Shown here in pieces: positions 5,283 through 7,049 of a DNA stretch of 7,049 nt. The DNA is taken from assembly GCA_964386435.1 (NCBI GenBank), contig CAYLSV010000143.1, positions 1 to 7,049 of the forward strand. The letters are read 5' to 3'. A program made the position numbers and the translations under genes. The stretch is from CAYLSV01 sp964386435. GTDB lineage: Bacteria > Planctomycetota > Phycisphaerae > Tepidisphaerales > Tepidisphaeraceae. The notes beneath the pieces are model-generated. The model was not told the DNA's origin. It did no database searches and was given only the letters and a program-made list of their open reading frames with translations. The first letter of the stretch is position 1, and each line of letters begins with the position of its first letter.

Positions 5283-6830
5283 TCAACCTTCGACGCGCGA
5301 GCGGATCTCACCATCCGATGTCACCGTCGTCACCTCATCTCCCGCCGCGACGTCACCCACGCGGCGGACCAGCGTTCCATCGCCGCGGCGGGTCAACGTG
5401 AAGCCGCGGGCCAACACCGCCGTTGGGTTCAGCGCCTGCAGCCTCGCCCGCACGACCTCAAGCTGCCGCCGGCCGGTGGCGAGGCGGGCGGCTTGAGCGG
5501 CGGGAAGTCGCCGTTGAACGTCCACCAGTTCACGACGGGCCGCCGCGTGGCGCTGGGCGAAGGCGCGGTTCAGCTTCGTCGCCACGTCGGCCAAAACTCG
5601 GCGGCGATCGTCCACCGACTGCTCTGGCCGCAGCCGGTCGAGCCGATGCTCTGCCCGCGCCAGCCGCTCGGTCGCCGCCGTCAGTCGTCTCTGCGTCGCG
5701 GCGGCGAGTTGCCTCGCCGTGGCCTCCACGTTGTGTTGGCGTTTCTCGATCTGGTGGCGGGGGTGGACGGACTCCACCCGCCGCCGCGCCACGCCCAGCC
5801 GCCGCTCGGCTGATTGAGCGGCATCGCGCAAGCCGCCCACCAGCCGTCCGGCGAAATCGTCGAGGCGTTGCCGACGATGATCGACAAGGTCGGTGGGGCG
5901 GCGAAACAGCTCGTGCCGGGCCATCTCCCGCAGCCGCTGCCGGGCGTGCTTGGCCGAATCACGGACGGCGACGTTCAGGCGGGCCCGGTGGTTGTCGAGC
6001 AAATCCGGGGCGTCCTCCCAATGCCGCGTCACGTACTCCGCCGCCGCCGTGGGCGTGTGGGCGTGATGGTCGGCGGCGAGGTCCGCCAGCGACACGTCCG
6101 TCTGGTGCCCGATGCCCGTCGCGATCGGCACTCGGCAGTCGCTCACCGCCCGCACGACGGATTCCTCCGAGAAGCTCGCCAAATCCTCCTTCGACCCGCC
6201 GCCGCGACACAGCAGCACCACGTCCATCCGCCCGGCGTACGGCGAGAGCGCCCGCAGCGCCCCCGACACCTCGCTCGCCGAGTTCTTGCCCTGCACGGCC
6301 ACCGGCAGCAGGAAGACATCCAGGTGCCGGTGCCGGGCGAAGACCTTCAGGATGTCCTGATACCCCGCGGCATTCCGGCTGCTGACGATGACGATCACCC
6401 GCGGATACTTCGGCACCGCCCGCCGCCGCCCCGGCTCGAACAGTCCCTCGGCCGACAGCTTCGCCTCCAACTGTCGCCGGGCCAGCTCCAGCGCCCCCTC
6501 GCCCACCGGCTCCAGCCGCGTCGCGTTGAACTGGTACTTGCCGTGCGGCTCGTACAGATCGATCGCCCCTGTCGCCAGCAATTCCTGCCCGTTCTCCGGC
6601 GTGAACTTGAGCTTCGCCGCCGCCGAATTGAACATCACCATCGGCAGGCTCGCCCCGCGGTCCTTGAGCGTGAAGTAGAAGTGCCCGGCACCCTGCCAGC
6701 GCACGTTACTCGCCTCCCCCCGCACCACGATCCGCCCCGGCAACTCCGCCTTGAGCGCCGCCTTGATAATCCGCGTGAGGTCGCTGACGGTGAGCGTGGA
6801 ATCGGCCTTCTCATCAAACAACTTGGACAC
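5283..6830 (-). CDS. xseA: Exodeoxyribonuclease VII large subunit
   Basis: XseA is the catalytic subunit of exonuclease VII, which degrades single-stranded DNA from both ends to short oligonucleotides in the cytoplasm, in repair and recombination. The 515-residue product has the full architecture. An OB-fold domain spans about 13-110 ('LTVSDLTRIIKAALKAELPGR', 'VRGEASNVR', 'GHFYFTLKD'). The catalytic domain spans about 140-320, with 'YPRVIVIVSS', 'YQDILKVF', 'VQGKNSA', 'RGGGSKEDL' and 'GIGHQTDVSLADLAADHHAHTPTAAAE'. A long Arg/Ala-rich coiled-coil region covers about 280-465, and a C-terminal segment carries 'LNPTAVLARGFTLT'. The residues matching those known to be essential in E. coli XseA (Asp155, Arg205, His238, Asp241) are present as Asp159, Arg209, His242 and Asp245. 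The usual GHETD is GHQTD here. It is somewhat longer than E. coli XseA (456 residues) because of the coiled coil. Translation starts at GTG 6828-6830, since no in-frame ATG was found in the roughly 60 bases read upstream. No xseB follows; the next gene is unrelated. Confidence 0.95.
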   Translation of the reverse strand: MSKLFDEKADSTLTVSDLTRIIKAALKAELPGRIVVRGEASNVRWQGAGHFYFTLKDRGASLPMVMFNSAAAKLKFTPENGQELLATGAIDLYEPHGKYQFNATRLEPVGEGALELARRQLEAKLSAEGLFEPGRRRAVPKYPRVIVIVSSRNAAGYQDILKVFARHRHLDVFLLPVAVQGKNSASEVSGALRALSPYAGRMDVVLLCRGGGSKEDLASFSEESVVRAVSDCRVPIATGIGHQTDVSLADLAADHHAHTPTAAAEYVTRHWEDAPDLLDNHRARLNVAVRDSAKHARQRLREMARHELFRRPTDLVDHRRQRLDDFAGRLVGGLRDAAQSAERRLGVARRRVESVHPRHQIEKRQHNVEATARQLAAATQRRLTAATERLARAEHRLDRLRPEQSVDDRRRVLADVATKLNRAFAQRHAAARRELVDVQRRLPAAQAARLATGRRQLEVVRARLQALNPTAVLARGFTLTRRGDGTLVRRVGDVAAGDEVTTVTSDGEIRSRVEG

Positions 6831-6854
6831 GGGCGAGCCTAGCCTGCGGCGAGT

Positions 6855-7010
6855 ATGGCCAAGACGAAGTGGGGGCCTGACCTGCGGGAGCTGCGTCGCA
6901 GCCGGAGAAAGCTGCGGGCGGGCGACTTGTTTGACCTCTCGCCCGAGGGCCGCGGCTGGTGGTTCGGGCGGGTCATCAACTCGGACGAGGAGCCGGCGGA
7001 AGCGACTTGA
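6855..7010 (+). CDS. Short ORF resembling the start of an Imm26-type protein; truncated or frameshifted
   Basis: ATG 6855 opens a 51-codon frame ending at TGA 7008-7010. The product is MAKTKWGPDLRELRRSRRKL followed by RAGDLFDLSPEGRGWWFGRV and INSDEEPAEAT. The 'L-x-x-GD-(I/L)-F-x-(4-6)-G-x-(Y/W)-x-FGRVI' pattern is how Imm26-like proteins (putative immunity proteins of polymorphic toxin systems, also found as solitary genes) begin, after a basic leader. Those proteins usually continue for 80 or more further residues. The frame here stops right after the motif. Another frame stays open through the end of the window from about 6999 (GSDLNFWPSAGAG), so a one-base indel, natural or a sequencing error, is possible. 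It is divergent from xseA with only 24 bases between the two starts. No strong ribosome site is seen. The family call comes from a remembered pattern, without alignment. Confidence 0.4.
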   Translation: MAKTKWGPDLRELRRSRRKLRAGDLFDLSPEGRGWWFGRVINSDEEPAEAT

Positions 7011-7049
7011 ACTTTTGGCCGTCGGCGGGAGCCGGCGCGTCCAGCACCG

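Noticed and set aside
3233..5401. Plus-strand open frame of 722 codons opposite the GspE-like gene
   Set aside because: It is the mirror of the real minus-strand genes. GC-rich codon bias removes stops from the antisense frame. The translation is dominated by repetitive Leu/Gly/Glu/Asp/Val/Arg with no family motif, and it runs through the promoter gap.
5814..6842. Plus-strand open frame of 342 codons opposite xseA
   Set aside because: xseA is unmistakable on the other strand. This frame is Arg/Pro/His-rich antisense translation.

Overview
The window is GC-rich, tightly packed bacterial DNA. The best guess for its source is a Planctomycetota chromosome or metagenome contig. That guess rests on three things: GC-rich codon usage, a CvpA-type membrane protein with a very large soluble tail next to a degenerate type II secretion/type IV pilus-like ATPase, and an ArnT/PMT-like plus GT9 glycosyltransferase pair. 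It is an inference, because no taxonomic marker lies in the window.

Layout. Positions 1-489 (+) hold the C-terminal end of a protein that may be a membrane glycosyltransferase. It is followed 18 bases later by a GT9 heptosyltransferase-like gene (508-1602, +). The boundary between the two is built from a large imperfect palindrome (476-583). This palindrome contains the upstream stop codon, the downstream Shine-Dalgarno and ATG, and the first 25 codons or so of the downstream gene. After a gene-poor convergent gap (1603-1930) comes a two-gene minus-strand unit, read right to left. Its first gene encodes a three-helix membrane protein with a GspE/PilB-like domain whose nucleotide-binding motifs are mostly destroyed (3314-5077). 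Its second gene is a CvpA-family membrane protein (1931-3295), 18 bases downstream. A gap of 205 bases holding a plausible promoter and a hairpin separates this unit from xseA (5283-6830, minus), the large subunit of exonuclease VII. A short plus-strand ORF (6855-7010) diverges from xseA. Its start looks like an Imm26-type protein, but it ends abruptly.

How the genes may work together. The two left-hand genes fit assembly of a cell-surface glycan or lipid-linked polysaccharide. The pseudo-ATPase and CvpA-like genes are probably co-transcribed and both membrane-anchored, so they may form one envelope complex of unknown job. xseA is a DNA repair housekeeping gene, and no xseB is present in the window.

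The strongest candidates for something new are the palindrome that has become a gene boundary and the membrane-anchored GspE-like pseudo-ATPase paired with CvpA.
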